DNA of 64,000 nucleotides from Amblyornis subalaris (Eukaryota > Chordata > Aves > Passeriformes > Ptilonorhynchidae): contig JACAXG010000110.1 of NCBI GenBank assembly GCA_018881555.1, positions 1,383,842 to 1,447,841 of the forward strand, read 5' to 3'. Shown here in pieces: positions 12,401 through 26,300 of the stretch. The position numbers and the translations under genes were made by a program. How positions within the stretch are numbered: position 1 is the stretch's first letter; every line of letters begins with the position of its first letter. The notes under the pieces were generated by a model. That model was given only the letters and a program-made list of their open reading frames with translations. It was not told the origin of the DNA and did no database searches.

Positions 12401-14145
12401 CCCATTTTGTGGAAATCCCCAATGTGAAATTTGCGTCTCCAAACTCTTCATATTGCAATACAGCTAAATATTTTTATTTTTAGATCACTTTTTATGTAAG
12501 TAGTGTGGCTGGAGTTTTATGGGAAATGTTGTGTTCTGATAATCAACATTGTAACGAAATTTTATCAGTGTTTAAGCATTGTTAAAAAATGAAGTTTTGA
12601 CATCCCACTATTCTGAGTTTTCTTCCATCTTTTTAATGGGTGGATGTAGAATCTAACTGTTCACAGCCTTAGTGATAAAGTCTAGTTCTGGTTAATGAAA
12701 ACACTAAAGTATAGCAGTCCCTTGATCTGTTGTCATATGAATTATACATACTGTGAAGTATTTGGCAAGCTAAGCTGCGCATAGAGGAAAATCCAAGTGC
12801 ATTACTTGTTTTCGTGTTTTAGTGAGAAAAGGGGTCTTGCAGCCTGTGACTTCACATAGTGCGGTGGGCATGGTATTTTATGTTCTCGTTATACTACTAA
12901 CATACTGTCTGAAAGTTGAAGTGCAGTCTGCTAAATGTGTCTGAAAGACTTTTTTGGCACTTGGAAGAGAAAGTTTCCTGTCACCAGTCCAGAAGTTGGA
13001 ATATAATTTCAGCAGTTTGAAAAAAAAGGAGATAAAAAAAGCATATTTTCATTTGAAGTGTTGGCAGTTTGATTGAGAAAATAAATACTCAGTGCTGTTT
13101 TGGAGAAGTATGTATTTTTAGGCCAATTTCCTGAGGAAATGAAGCTGACATGATCATGTTGTTGGTCTGCATATGTTGGTCCTCCTTGAAAAATTGAGTC
13201 TGTCATCTAATTTCAGACAAACTTGAAACCTGAGGTCACATTCTGAAGATTTTGTGAAAATCTGTTGCTAATTAGATAAAGACACCTAAACTTGTGCTCT
13301 TGCTGCGGAGAAAAGAGGCAGGAACATGGCTGGTGCATGCTGTCATAAATTAGCTAGTCAGCACCATTTAGCAGGCTGAATAGGAATATTGTAGAAGTCA
13401 TGGAGAATAACACCTGTTGTAACAATGAGTTTAAAGGCAGAAAGGTACATTCCCATAGCAAGGTGAAGTTTTCCTTAGTTCCAGTGTGCACAGCAAGACT
13501 TCTGTTGAAGTTTTCCAAAGAGAATGAAGTCGCAAAAAGAGGTCACTTCGTTATCTGTGCACTTGGAAACCTTTCCTTTTAAACAGTAGATAGAATAGTT
13601 GGTAGAAACTATACTGATTCTTTTCATTTTATTCTGTCATTTAAGTGAACGATTTGAAATAAAGGTAAATGAATTTACATGTACAAAAAAAACCTGATTA
13701 GATTTCCTATAGCTACATTTTAATTCTCTGTAGAGGATGGATTTTATTGTAGTAAACAAAAATATCCCACTGATCTTTGTAAAGGTGGAATAAGCTATGT
13801 TGTAAAGATACAACTGACAGTTCAGAAATGCTGTTTCGAAGTTCTCTTGATTCTCTGCAGGGCTGTGTTAGCTGGGGACAAGCCATAGGCTAAATTTTGG
13901 CTTCATCTTCTGGTGTCTGTAGGTGTGTTAACCCCGTTTAATGTCATCATAGATCTGTTGTATTGAAAAGAAAATAAGTACATGCTCCCCACTGTCTTGT
14001 GTATATACAAATATATATGCAGATACATATATAGGCTACTTCATTTTTTTCAGTATTTAGCAGCTGGTGGAAGTTTGAGAAACTACACATGTGAGTATTT
14101 CTGAGGTTGTCTTGGTTTTTAAGTCGACCAATTTCTGTTTTACAG

Positions 14146-14154
14146 TGCCTGAAA
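14146..14154 (+). other. ERBIN: End of 5' leader, acceptor of first coding exon
   Basis: The acceptor ttctgttttacag ends at 14145, and nine leader nucleotides precede the start codon. The context gaaaATGaca has A at -3 and A at +4. The TGA at 14150-14152 would end an upstream ORF coming from the candidate exon at 121-177. Confidence 0.85.
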
Positions 14155-14343
14155 ATGACAACAAAGCGGAATTTGTTTTTGCGGCTGGTGCCATGCCGCT
14201 GTCTGCGTGGAGAGGAGGAAACTGTGACTACCCTTGATTATTCTCACTGCAGCCTGGAACAGGTGCCTAAGGAGATTTTTACTTTTGAAAAGACCTTGGA
14301 AGAACTGTATTTAGATGCTAATCAGATTGAAGAGCTTCCAAAG
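14155..14343 (+). CDS. ERBIN: ERBIN coding exon 1 (residues 1-63)
   Basis: This exon encodes the N-terminal cap and the start of the LRR array: VPCRCLRG with palmitoylatable Cys14 and Cys16, then [19 protein letters not shown] and [16 protein letters not shown]. Compared with the human protein as I recall it, only a couple of residues near the N-terminus differ (for example Asn6 and Leu9). The donor gtatgt follows at 14344 and the exon ends in phase 0. Confidence 0.97.
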
Positions 14344-17300
14344 GTATGTTGGATGTTTTTCCTTTTGGGTACACTTACTAATTTTTTACTTCACCAGCGT
14401 TGTAGAAGCTGATAGTGTCTAACTTCGGGTTTTAGGCCATAGTTTGCTGTGAAGCAGCCATGGTAGACTGAAAGTTTATGCACTCCAGCTTGACTATTTT
14501 GCTGCATAAATTGGAATGAAACTGCTTAAGCAACAGATCCAGCCCAAGAGAGTTACATAGCAGAAAAGGCTGACTAATAAATTTATTTCTGTGCACTGAG
14601 AAGTGGGCAGGCTACCACTTGCCTTGGTCTAGTCTAAGGTTTAATTATTCACATGATTAGAAAGATTGCTTGAACATTTGTGTATTGTTCCTTTTTGGGT
14701 TTTGCTTTTTTTCCTTAACTGCAGGGACATGTAATAGCCTACACTTCAAGTTAATGTGTTTCTACATTAGAATAAGTCATGCTCCCAGGCATATTTCTGA
14801 GAAGCTAAAGATTTTTTCCAGCTTTTAAGTAATTTTGGTCATTATTTTTGCTACCCTTTCAATTTTCAAAAGAAAACACCCCCACATATCAATTCAAATA
14901 CTGGAAAGAACAAAAGCAGAGAGATTAGGGAGTAGTGAAGACGTAGTCAAAGTGGCTTTTTATTCATTTGACAGAAATTTTGATAATAAGACTTTCACGG
15001 AAGAACTGTAGGGAATGGCCTGTAATATTTGAAAAGATCCTAGCCAATATGAAGCCAGAGTTTCAAGCTGTGTATTCCTTTTCCCTTTTGTTTAGTCTTC
15101 CAACTCTGAAAAAGGTTTTTAATTAAGCCATTTCAATATGAAAAGTGCAATACTTATCAGGTCCTCTCTAGTTTTCTGAAACCTGGTTAAGACATTCCCA
15201 CTCTTGCTTTTCCTCTTTGCCCCTGGTGGTGTTTTGTGATCTGCTGGCCTTTGTACGCCACAACACAACTGGTTTGGGGCTGCTTGTCACCCTCATCACT
15301 GAAATGACCCATCAGTGCATGTGACTCTTGAATTTTTTAAATTGCCCTGAATCTTTTCAGAATTCCAGCTTATTTCAAAACTCGGTTCTTACAGTATAGC
15401 TTCTTAATTTAGCTGACGGGCTGAGGGCACAGCATGAGCAAACTGGGGTGGAGAGAAAGATTGTGGTAGAGAAGGAATTGACTTTACATGAAATGTTGAC
15501 AAATAGTCTCAGTTTCAGAATTGACTGGGCATTTGAAATGCTTTCATCTTCTTTCATCTTATATGCTAAATCTCGTCTGAAAAGGTACCCTGTTTACTCC
15601 AAGTGCCACAGTGTGCTTTTGTGCTGGAAAACTCAAACTGTAACAGTTCTGCTTTTCTCTCTCACTCTGATGTTTGGAAGAAATTAGAATTCTGCAGTAA
15701 AATAGTCTTTAATTAGGCGACTTCCAGCATTTACTAGTAGTAATTATGGATATGTAAACACTAAAAAAGAACAACAAAAGGAACAACTACAAAGTCAACA
15801 CCATCCAAAACTCCCTTCCCCATCACTTTCCTTTAGGGATCTTGCAATTCCTTGTGCTGCATGTGCTTTGACCTAAGTAATCAGAGGAATTTCTAATGAT
15901 TCCAAGAGTCTAGATTATTGCTTTCAGGGAAGAGCTTTAAGTATATATTCTTGAAATAAGGGAGTGGCTCCAAAACACGTGAGCTCATCAAAGTATCCTA
16001 AGTGACTTGTAACTGTTTAAAGCCTTAATGGTAAATGAGTTCTAACAGACACATTTCTGAGGAATTGGAAACAGCAGTAGACAAGTTAAAGCTCATTCCT
16101 TTAGCTGTTCATACTGCTAATTTATGTCTACTTTTGTTCTGGGGTGGTATATGCAAATGTTACATGAATGGGGCTTGTTCAACAGTCTCTGGTTGAAATA
16201 ATGGCCTCATAATTGAGAGACACCCAAGAAATTTTGGTGAAACTAAGCCTATTGCTATGGTGGTGATTGGGTGATTTTTTTTTTTTAGTCACTGAACACT
16301 TCCTGGTTTTTTTATGGTCTTTTCTCAGAATTCCAAAAGAGAAATCCCTTAAGTCAAGGTGTTTATGAATGATCTTATCTAAAATTGTCAGGAAAGGAAT
16401 ATTCATTATAAATTGTTCAGGTGAACCTTTTCAACTGCTTTCTTAGACATACTAATTTTGTACTGTCTGTAAGTTTCCTACATATCATTTGAGGATTTTT
16501 CTTCTGTTACATAAATATTACTTGCCCTGCTTAGTCAACTTTTAAAGCTTTTGGGTAAGAATCTCTAGGTGCCCTGCATTTAGGAAGAGATCTGGCTCTG
16601 AGCTAGTATTTGATAAAGATGGGAATGCATGTATACAGAAGAGATTAAACAGTTCTCTATACTGGTAGCTCAAACTTTCACTACCTTCCATTTTTTCAAT
16701 AGTTCACTTTTTTTCACTAGTTTTCAATTTTTTTTCCGATTTTGTTGGATTTTTTTGTACTTAAGGTAGGAAGCATGAAGGGAAAAAAAATAGAAGACAT
16801 AACAAAATGAAATTTAAACTTTTAGAGGAGATCTGTAACTACTGAAATTCTGTATTACAGAACTATTTGACTTTAAAAAATTTGTCAATTTTTTCTTTCC
16901 TTTCTTAAATAAACTCTACTTATCTCTGGGGTGTCTCATGGCATGTCTCTTATGGAAAATATTTTGCAGTGTTTGCAGGTCTATGTGTAACTACAGGTCA
17001 CAATTTCTGAGATGCTGGAAGGAATTTGTAGGAAGTGTTAAGCATAGCTGCTGGCTTGTGACCATTTGCAGTTTTTTGCTTTCCTAAGCATTGTAATCTT
17101 AGTCAATTTTCAATTAAACCAGTTAAAAAATTTTTGTAGTCAAAAACTCTAAACAGCCTGGCCTTCAGGCTGTGAGGTCAGAAGTTTAAAGGGATTAAAA
17201 ACAAAAGCTATATAGAGGAAACTGAGAGAAAATCACATTCACTTTTTTCTTTGTTTCAATAGCAACTTTTTAACTGTCAGTCTCTACACAAGCTGAGTTT

Positions 17301-20300
17301 GCCAGACAATGATCTAACCACATTGCCAGCATCCATTGCAAATCTCATTAATCTCAGGGAACTGGATGTCAGCAAGAATGGTAAGTCACTTTGCTTATTG
17401 TATTGAGGTAACTAAAAGGCGAATCACCATTGACTGTACAAAGACACTAGTGGAACTATAATTTCTAGAAGCTACCCAGCTAGTAATTTTTAAATTGCTG
17501 CTCTAAATCCCTGCTTACAATAAAAGATGCTCTTTTATGATCTGGTTGTGATATTTAATTGTATCTCTCAAATTGATTGGTTTGTAGACATATGTCTAGT
17601 ATTTTATATTCTCTCAAAATACGTAAGCTCAAATGTTACTTTTAGTAACTTTTGTCATATGTCACTATACTGAAGAGAGTTTGCACAAGAACTTGTAGAT
17701 TTTTCTGGATTTTATTGTTATATTTTGTTTCATATGAAAATTGTTTTTAATTTATTTTAATAAGCTGTTGGAAAATTGTAGCATAGTAGGACATGACTGC
17801 TTTGCTGTCCTGCTGTGGGGATGGTAACCTCTGTTGCATGGGGAAAAGTATTTATGTGTCCATAGACATGACTTGGTTCACTTGCCTGACTTGTTAAAAA
17901 CCTATCATTCTGTGTGAGTCAGCCTTTTATAAGTTCTGAAATGTTGTCAGCCATTGTATACATGGGGTTTTACTGATGGTGCTGCTTTGGCAGCTTTGTG
18001 CAACTGTGAGGAAATTGAAATAACGTACATTGTCATTGAACTTTGTTGTGTGACTTTTTTGAGAGAAAAGTTAAATCATTCTAATTGAGGAGAATAGAAC
18101 AATTTTGTCTTAGTAGTTCAGAGTTAAGTAAGAGGACACCTCATTGAAATAATGCTTGAAAATAAGAATTATGTAAATATTCCAAAAATTTTGTCATTCA
18201 ATTTATGGTTTTATTTGGGCTGCTGGCTAATTACAACTCCACAAAGAGAAGTAAGTTGTGCTTTATTAAGAAAGTATTCCAGTTGTTGAGGTGTTTGTAT
18301 TTTCCTTGGTTGTCTGTTGTAGCCTGGTCTGTACTTAAACTGTTACTCTGTTATTTCTGCTTAATGAACACAGCATTTAGTGTGATAAATTATCCAGATT
18401 GTCACTGATCTGTTCCTGGTACAAGTGGGTTTTCTTAAAAAACGCTGACCTTAAACTGTCACAGGAACACACAACAGAGCAAGAATCATCTTTTTGTGCT
18501 GGACTGAACTGTTGAAAGTATAAACTGTTTGCAGCACAAGTTCTCAATGCAGAAGACTTAAAAGCAGCAAAAGGGGATTTGAATGCTGCTGTTGGTAAAT
18601 TCCATAGCTCCTGTACTTAAGTAGGCAGCCGAAGCCAGGGAGCTCCTTGTCTGTCTAGAATGGCATGGCCCCAAGCTAAGCCTACAAAGAGCTGCTGAAA
18701 GGGCACTTGTTCCTCTGAGGTGTATGATATGCTATCCCAGTAAACTGTGAAGCTCTGTTTTCTAGAGGTTGGGGGTTTTTTTAACACTCTTCAGAGAAAT
18801 GATAGGGCACAAGCTTATTTAAACTATTGTCATGTGCCTGTTCTCAGACTTATCACAATTTGGACAGCTTCTCTGACTAGTGTAGCACATAAAAAATAGT
18901 TCTGAGGTCACAAGCTTGTTTACTGGGGACTTGTTGTCTCCCAGCAGTTCTAAAACCTCTGTAAAATTAAAAAAAAACAAATTAGGGTCCCTGTTTGTTC
19001 CTGCTGGGTGAAGTAACAATTAGTGCTGTTTATTCTGTAATAAATTCAGTGTTATTTGAGACCTCAGTTTGTTGGCATAAGTGCCTTTCCCTTTCTCTTT
19101 TCCTCTCCACTGTTGCAACCACGGAAAATTTTCGCCTGACAACTGCAAGCCTACTCTCCTCCTTTGTGTCTGTTTTTTTCTTTGTAGGAATTCACTGCTC
19201 AGTTTCTCGTTGTCTGTGATTGTTCTGATGTGTGCCTATAATAGAGTCAAATAGGAGGTATTTTACTAGTTTTCTAAGTGTAGCCAAAATTTATCAAAAT
19301 CTTCAATTCTTCCTTTTTCTGTTACATATTGAAAGCACAGAGTGTGGAAGCAGTGAAGTTCTGTGGAAAGCGCAGGAATTGCTTTCCTTGACTTTGTGAA
19401 AAAAATAATTAGTGCAGATTAGTCCCCAGTAGTGCAGGATGATGAGATATGCTGAATTCTGAGAGTTCAGTGTGGTTTTCGGATTCCTGTGGTTGTGGCA
19501 AGTGAATGGTGATAGTTCCTCTATTTTTCTTGAAGTATTGATATACCACTAAGTGTTTTCTTCTGAGGTGGACTAAATCGTGAAGTGCAGCTGCCTTTAG
19601 ATCAAATATGCATTTATTTTAAAGGTCGTATTTTTAGAAAGGCAGGTAGTTAGACTTTAGTTTTCAAATACTAGCATACATGAAATATGATAGGACGTTC
19701 ACTGTAAGATATTTGAGCTGTTTCAGGCATAGGCGTAATTAAATGTATTGACCAAAGTATTTAATTTTCTAAACAGCTGATAGAAAAATGAAGAACTAAG
19801 CTTCAAATTTAAAATGTGTTGAAGTTACCTAATAAATTGCAGTCTGGCTCACAGAGTGAGACCTGTTGCACAGAAGAGCATCAGTTCTCCAAGTAGAATT
19901 ATGTGTATATATATGTGTGTGCATAATATTTGATGTTTAGATGAAAGATCAAAATTGCAGAAATTTTTCAAGGTAGCAGATTGTTACAGGAAAGGTGTTA
20001 GTCCAAGAAAGCAATCTTTATGGTGCTTTAATAGCTCATGAAGAATCTTGCCCTTTTAATTTCTGACTTAAATATGTCTGGTTTCATACACACAATTTAT
20101 AAAACTTCATAGCAGAGACACAGTAGATGTGCAAATGCTGATACTTAAGAACACTTAATAATGTTTAATCAGAACAAGGATTCATCTAATCTCATGTCCT
20201 GTCTCCAACAGTGACTGAAACCAGAAGCCTAGGGAAGATTCAGTAAAATACAGGAAGCCAGGAGACATGCATGTTTCCCTGTAGGCTCCCAGTGTCCATC

Positions 20301-23300
20301 ACCTTCTCTTATTGGGCCTCCTTGAGCCAGACAGGGTGGCATTTTTATTTAATAGTCTTCATTTGACTACTTCTCAGTCAGTTTATCTACTGTCTGAAGT
20401 GATGTATGTTTTGAGATGTGCTGAGTTAGAGAGTACAAGCCTCTAATGGAGAATACAGGAGTCTTTGTACAAGAGTGTGGTCTGGAATGTATTATACATG
20501 GCTGCTGAAGCAGTCATGTTGCAAGTGTAGCCTAAAAATACCAAATTGCTGCTATATGTGCAGCACGAATAGACTAGAGTTAGTCTTAACTCTGCTTTTA
20601 TTGTTGGTAGTCGTCAATAAATTCTGTAGCTTTTTGGTAGTGAGTACACCCACTGTCCTTTTATGGCATTTTAACCTGATTCCCAAGGCTACTGTGAACT
20701 CTTAATATCAGAGGTATTCCATTGCTTCTTTCCAGATGCAATTCAGCTTTGAAATTTTTAGCTGAAGCCTAATGCTATCCTAGTCACAAAGATGAAATGA
20801 TACTTGAACAAGTGGTCAATAAATAAACTATGTTCCTGTAACAGAAATTACATCCTGCATTATAGAAAGCATTGAGAGATGTCTTTTCTCCCAGTCCTGT
20901 AACCTGATGGGTTACATCCTAAAGAGAAGTTTGACTATACAGAATGTAAGACCAATGTAGGAAAATGAATTTTAATTAATGTTTTATTTATGAAGCTAGA
21001 GGAAGTCAAAACATTTTTAATCCTATATGGCCAACTTATTTATGTATTGACAGTTGTACAGGAAAAAAACAACACCCAGCAAAAAACCTTGCAACACCAC
21101 TCTTCACCCCTATATCAGTGTCTTTCAGGATTTGTTAACCTTTAGGGAACAATCATTTCCTTGTGACTCTGGAATGCTAGGCTTAGCATGCATCTAGGAC
21201 AATGTGGAAGACTGTCAAGAAAATATTTTTGCCTCCTTTTTGAAGATGGGGAAAGCATTTATGTACAGTGTCTGATGGCATATATAAATGTACAGAAGAG
21301 TTAGCTTTACAGGTTACTAGAATCAAGTAATTTAAAAGTCTGAAACGTAGGATGAGGTGACTGCCAGGAAAATCAGGCTTTCCTGGAAGCCTGGGAAATG
21401 CACTTGAAATCGGTTGTGTCTGTGGAGTTAGTCTAGTGGGAAACAGTGAGATGATCTACGTTTCCTTACACGCAGGTGGTGAAAGAAAAAGACTGAATTT
21501 TTAAGTTCCATGTTACTGGGGCCTTTGGAGGGTTGAACAGCAAGACGAGAAAATAACTAGCAAGACCAAAAGTAGTCTGGGGCTTTGGAAATAACAGTAC
21601 CTTCGGTAGTCTCTTAGATGTTTAGGTGTGTTTTCTTTCACCGTGATATTACAGCAAATTTAAACATGTCAGTTTGTTAGTTTGTGTTGCAAGGAATCTT
21701 TATGGAAAAACAGACAAACTAAACACAAGAAAACACTCCCCTCTCTTGACCCCCCTGCCTGCAGGCATATCTGCCTATAAAGTCATTCCAGTAATTTTAA
21801 AGATGTTAACAGGTGCAAATTTAGATCAAATGTATTTTCTTCAGTGTTCTAAAATAATCTGTTGATTTGGCAAACTGTCTTTAATGCACTGTGTGCTAGA
21901 AGTTGGGGAGTTGGAGAATGAGAATTCAGGAAACTTACCAAGTCTTGTGTAGCCCATCTGGTACATTTAGGAATACGGTTTTTCAAGGAATTGAGAATTG
22001 TTCATAGTTAATAGGGGGAGACAGATCCAAGTTTTATTTTCTGCAGGAAGAAGTAAGAGAGGAAGATCCTGAATACAAAATAACTTGCTGTAAATTTGCT
22101 ACTTCTCTGCTTATACTGACAGAGGGGCAGACAGGAGCAGGGTTTTTATATCATCCGTGATAGTGAAATAAAAGATAATTGATTTGCTGCAGCATTGTGA
22201 GTCTGTAGCTCTATGATCGTGTATCATGGAATAGAGGTTACAAATGTATTCTAAATGTAGGCAGCTGTTCTATTTAAAGTTTTTTATTCAAGTGTTTGTA
22301 GTACTTTTTCTTAAATACATTGTCTTGTTGAAGGTACTGAAAAGAATCTGTTCAGAATCAAATGATCTCAGTCTGTAAGAGAGGATGCGAATGGAATGAA
22401 ATTTCAATGCAGTTAAGATTTTGAATGTGAAATTTGTGTATGTATCTGAAATTTTGGAATAACTTTATTCAAAATCTCTCCCTGTACTCAAATTCTTGTA
22501 ACACAGAAAAGGTATTGTAGAAGTAATTATGGGGTTTTTAGATGTGGATTTACATGTAAAGACAGCATAGAATAGGATTGTAGAATAGAATGATTTGTGT
22601 TGGAAGGGACTTTGAAGATCGTGTTGGTCCAACCGCTCTGACATTGGCAGGGACGTCTTTCACTAGACCAGGTTGCTCAGAGCCCATCCGATCTGACCTT
22701 GAATACTTCCAAGGGAGGAGGCATCCACAGCTTCTCTGTCAGTTTTCGCCACCCTCACAGGAAAGAATTTCTTCCTAGCATCAAATCTAAACCTAGTCCT
22801 ATGCCCCCTTGTCCTGTCACTACACGCTCTTGTAAAAAGTCCCTCTCTACCTTTCTTGTAGACCTCTTCAGGTACCGGAAGGCTGTAGTTGGGTCACCCT
22901 GAAGATGATTGTACAAATTTAGTAGGATTCTCTTCGTCTGGATCTGGACTATCTATCATGGGTTCTTCTCCTTTTTTTTTCCAGAGCATCATATCTGTTT
23001 CTTAGGGGTGCACTGGTAGCACAGGGAACACTGTTTTTGCTGCTCTGAGCTAAGAGTCTGTTCTCCCTTACATTGTGCACTAGCTGAGCCTCGTGGTTTG
23101 GGTTAGGTGCTAACTTACCTTCAGCTCCCAAGGATTTAAGGTGGGACTATCACCCTGCCTGTGTGAGAGCATGATACTGCCATCAATCTTCTGCTCAGAT
23201 TCTCAGACGGTTCCCTGCCTGGTGAGCACTTCACGCGATGAAAATTGTCTGTCTGGACACTCTTGCACCCATGGCACTCAACTCTGCCTTTGGGTTCTAG

Positions 23301-26300
23301 GGGGGCTCCCAGTTTCTGGAGTTCCCTGCAGCTGACGGTACCTTTGGGTACCTCTCTGAGCTTTCAGGAGGTCCGTTTGAGTGTAGACATCTACCTGGGG
23401 AGGCTGTGACCTCTCTGTCCGGGTTTCATCCAGCAGTTGCAACAGGTAGACATTGATTCTGTTGCTGAAAAAAGATTGCTTCATGTTGACCACTCTGTAG
23501 GATGGGGAGGCCCCTCCTCTGTGCCCTTCCTCTTGAACTGCCACACAAATGCCTTGCGTCCTGCTCCTCACACTCCCAGTCACTCGTGCTCACTGGACCC
23601 GTTTAAGTGTCCTGTGATTGCTTGCCCCTGGCTATTCCTTTCTCCGTGGCAGCCTGACTTGCAAGAGCTGCTGGGACTTAGCTGTTTCCTAGCAGTCCTG
23701 ACAGTTCTCTCAGCTGTTTCTCAGTTTTCCCCGACTCCAGGAACCCCCTGCCCAGCTCAAACTAGTGCTTAGCCCGCCCAGAACTTGACGTAGCTGCTGG
23801 TGCTGTCACCAGTGTCACTATGCACCTCGCCAGCTCACCAAAGGAGAAGACTTTATTTTTGTTTTTGTAACCTGATGTGCTTTGAGTGACAGTTGTCATG
23901 TAGCAACTAAAAGTGACTGGACATACAGCACTGAATTTGCAGTCCGGAGCAGTAGGGGACAGAGCAGGGAAAAGCAAAGCAGCTTTAAATGGTTATGTTT
24001 CATGCTTCTCTGGGTACTTGACAGCACTCCATCCGTGAATTAGACATAGTTGAAAACCATGTGAACCTTGGTAATTGTTCAAAACAGCATTATGAACACA
24101 ACTGTTGCCCACAGCCCTCTTAGTGTTCCACATTTTGCAATTTTACCCTGCCCTGGCATGTTTAGGTTTATGTAAATTAGTGTGTCAGGCATGTCTTCAA
24201 GAAGCAGAATTACTGGCTATTGTTTTTTTTCACAGAACAGGCATTCAGGAACCTGTCTTGCTACTTACACTCCTTCTCCTTTACATTGTGTAAGGGACAC
24301 AGCTAGAACAGACCTACAGAGACCTTACTTTAAAAACTGAAGGTCTTCCAAATGGTTCGAGAAGGAATGCTTGGAAGACTCTTATGCATTTGCTGCACTA
24401 TCTTACCTATGCCAGTACATGTGTATAAAAGCAATAAAATCCCAAACCCACAAACCACAAAACTCTAATCAGAAAGGTGTTACTGCTGTCCTACAGATAA
24501 GCCTTGCATCCCATGTAAACCTGAGATGCTGATTGATCTGAAACCGGCTGCAGCAAGGAAAGAATTTGGGAAGAGGAACAATGTTCAAAAAGGAAGGATG
24601 GGTGTGTCAGCGCTGTGGATTGAATTGTCTGGGCTCTAATACACTGCTTACTTTAAATAATGAAAAGTGCTGGGTTTGGTTCAGAAGGTATGCAGAAATC
24701 CCACATTAAAGTAAATTAGATAAGTATATAAGAACATAGACTGTGACCGATACTTGAAGTTTTCAGTTTAAAATTTCAGCTTTTGTAAACAGATCTTTCA
24801 TAATCTTTGGAAGAGTTGTGGCACTTATTCTTACAAATATTTTGCTGTGTTTGATCCATATGGGCTTGAATGACAGTTGTAGCAGAGGCCTGAGGAGAAA
24901 AACAAACAGCAGCATCTCTTTTTATGGTGGAGCTGCTTGCCCAGAAGTTATAACTAGGATAAATAGACTAGCTGAGGGAAGAAAGCAGGTAATTAAGTTT
25001 GCATTTGTATTCATTCAAACTGAACCTATATGTATGCCTCTGTGTCCTTGCTACTTGCAAGGGTGCAGAGTGGAATAGGGGCACAGCAGGCTGTAGTTTC
25101 GTGTATTTTGCTCCAAGAGACCTTTTAGGTGTGCCTGTTGTTTGGAGAGAATTTTTTTTCCTCACGTCCACAAACGGAGAGATCTAGCTGCAGACTCTTT
25201 CCTTTGAGAACATCACCCATATGGCTTCTACGGGTCTCATATGTGTTAGAGATTTTCTGACCTGTGCTTTTTAGGCATTGAACCAATACTTTTTGCCTTT
25301 CTCAAGCCTATTTCAAATGTTTCTGTGTGAGGAGGTGTAACTCTCTACAAGTTGGTAGCATTTGGGGCTGTCAGCAATTAGATCCATTGCAGTAAGGGAA
25401 TCTGCCAGCAGTGGATCTGACTTGCACAATTTTCTTCAGATAAGGAATAGCCAGTATTTGTGTGAAAAAAATCTGATGGAGAGAAAAAATTATCTCAGTT
25501 TTTATTCCTGCTCTGCAAGTTACGCTGACCCTTGTGATCAGAAAGGATTGTGCTGTGTAGGGGAGAAGATGAGTGTAACTCCAGATGGTGAGGGGGACCC
25601 CAGTTACACTTAAAATTGCGTTAATCCTGGCAGAAGGACATTTTTGCCCACTTGCTCTGACAGGCTATGCCAAAGCATTCATTGCTTTCCAAGGAGTTAG
25701 AAATCAGGTGAAATTCTGTATTTCAGACATGTTATGTTATCAAGAACTGAAGTTGATTACCTCCCCATTTGTGGCCATTGACCTGAAATCCCTGTATGAC
25801 CTTTTTGGTATGTCCTTCGGGCATGTGCCACAGCTGGTCTTGGATCATGATTGAATACCACTAGGTTAGACTAGTTAGATGGTTAGTTTTTGCCAAGTAG
25901 AATTCTGAATGATGAATGCTTTCTGCTTTTGGCTTAGACCAGACAAGAATTTTAAATTCCGCTTACTTACCTTACTCCCAAGTTTTCTTTAACAATCTTC
26001 TAGGTGGTGTGGTGTTGTGTGTTTTGGTTTGTTTGGTTTTTTGTTTGGTTTGTTTGGTGGTTTTTTTTGTGGTTTTGGGTTTTTTTTGGGGGTGGTTGTT
26101 GTTGTTTGGGTTTTGAGGGGGGGGGTGGTTTTTTTTGTGTGTGTGTTGTTTTTGATAGAAACTGGCCAGTGAGTTTAAAAGTGGTTGAGATTTGGGAAAA
26201 CAGGGAGGAAGAAACAGACAAGTAAATGCTAAAAGCTGTTATATAAATCTAAATTCTGTGGTAAACTACACTAGGAAAAGAACTTTGCTGCCAATTCAGT

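Larger units (their letters stand above)
178..14145 (+). other. 5' non-coding stretch, probably ERBIN leader intron
   Basis: No conserved coding frame, RNA gene or CpG-rich promoter was found in this 14 kb. The open frames in it are short, lack flanking splice signals that would chain them, and resemble no family. Recognised contents are the antisense CR1 at about 2640-5060, a GA repeat at 8057-8078, the degenerate repeat element at about 8490-9420 and small A/C- or T-rich tracts (10543-10570, 10682-10698). The rest is unremarkable AT-rich sequence. Confidence 0.6.

Noticed and set aside
14344..14412. Extension of coding exon 1 into the intron (about 23 codons)
   Set aside because: The donor gtatgt at 14344 and exact continuation of the LRR at 17263 show it is intronic.
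23278..23772. Overlapping frames of about 100 codons on both strands in the GC-rich island
   Set aside because: No motif, no splice or start context, and both strands open at similar length, as expected from GC-rich, stop-poor sequence.
26000..26225. Two 73-codon frames of Phe/Trp/Gly/Val and of Pro/Gln/Lys/Thr
   Set aside because: They are only the translations of the G/T tract and its complement.
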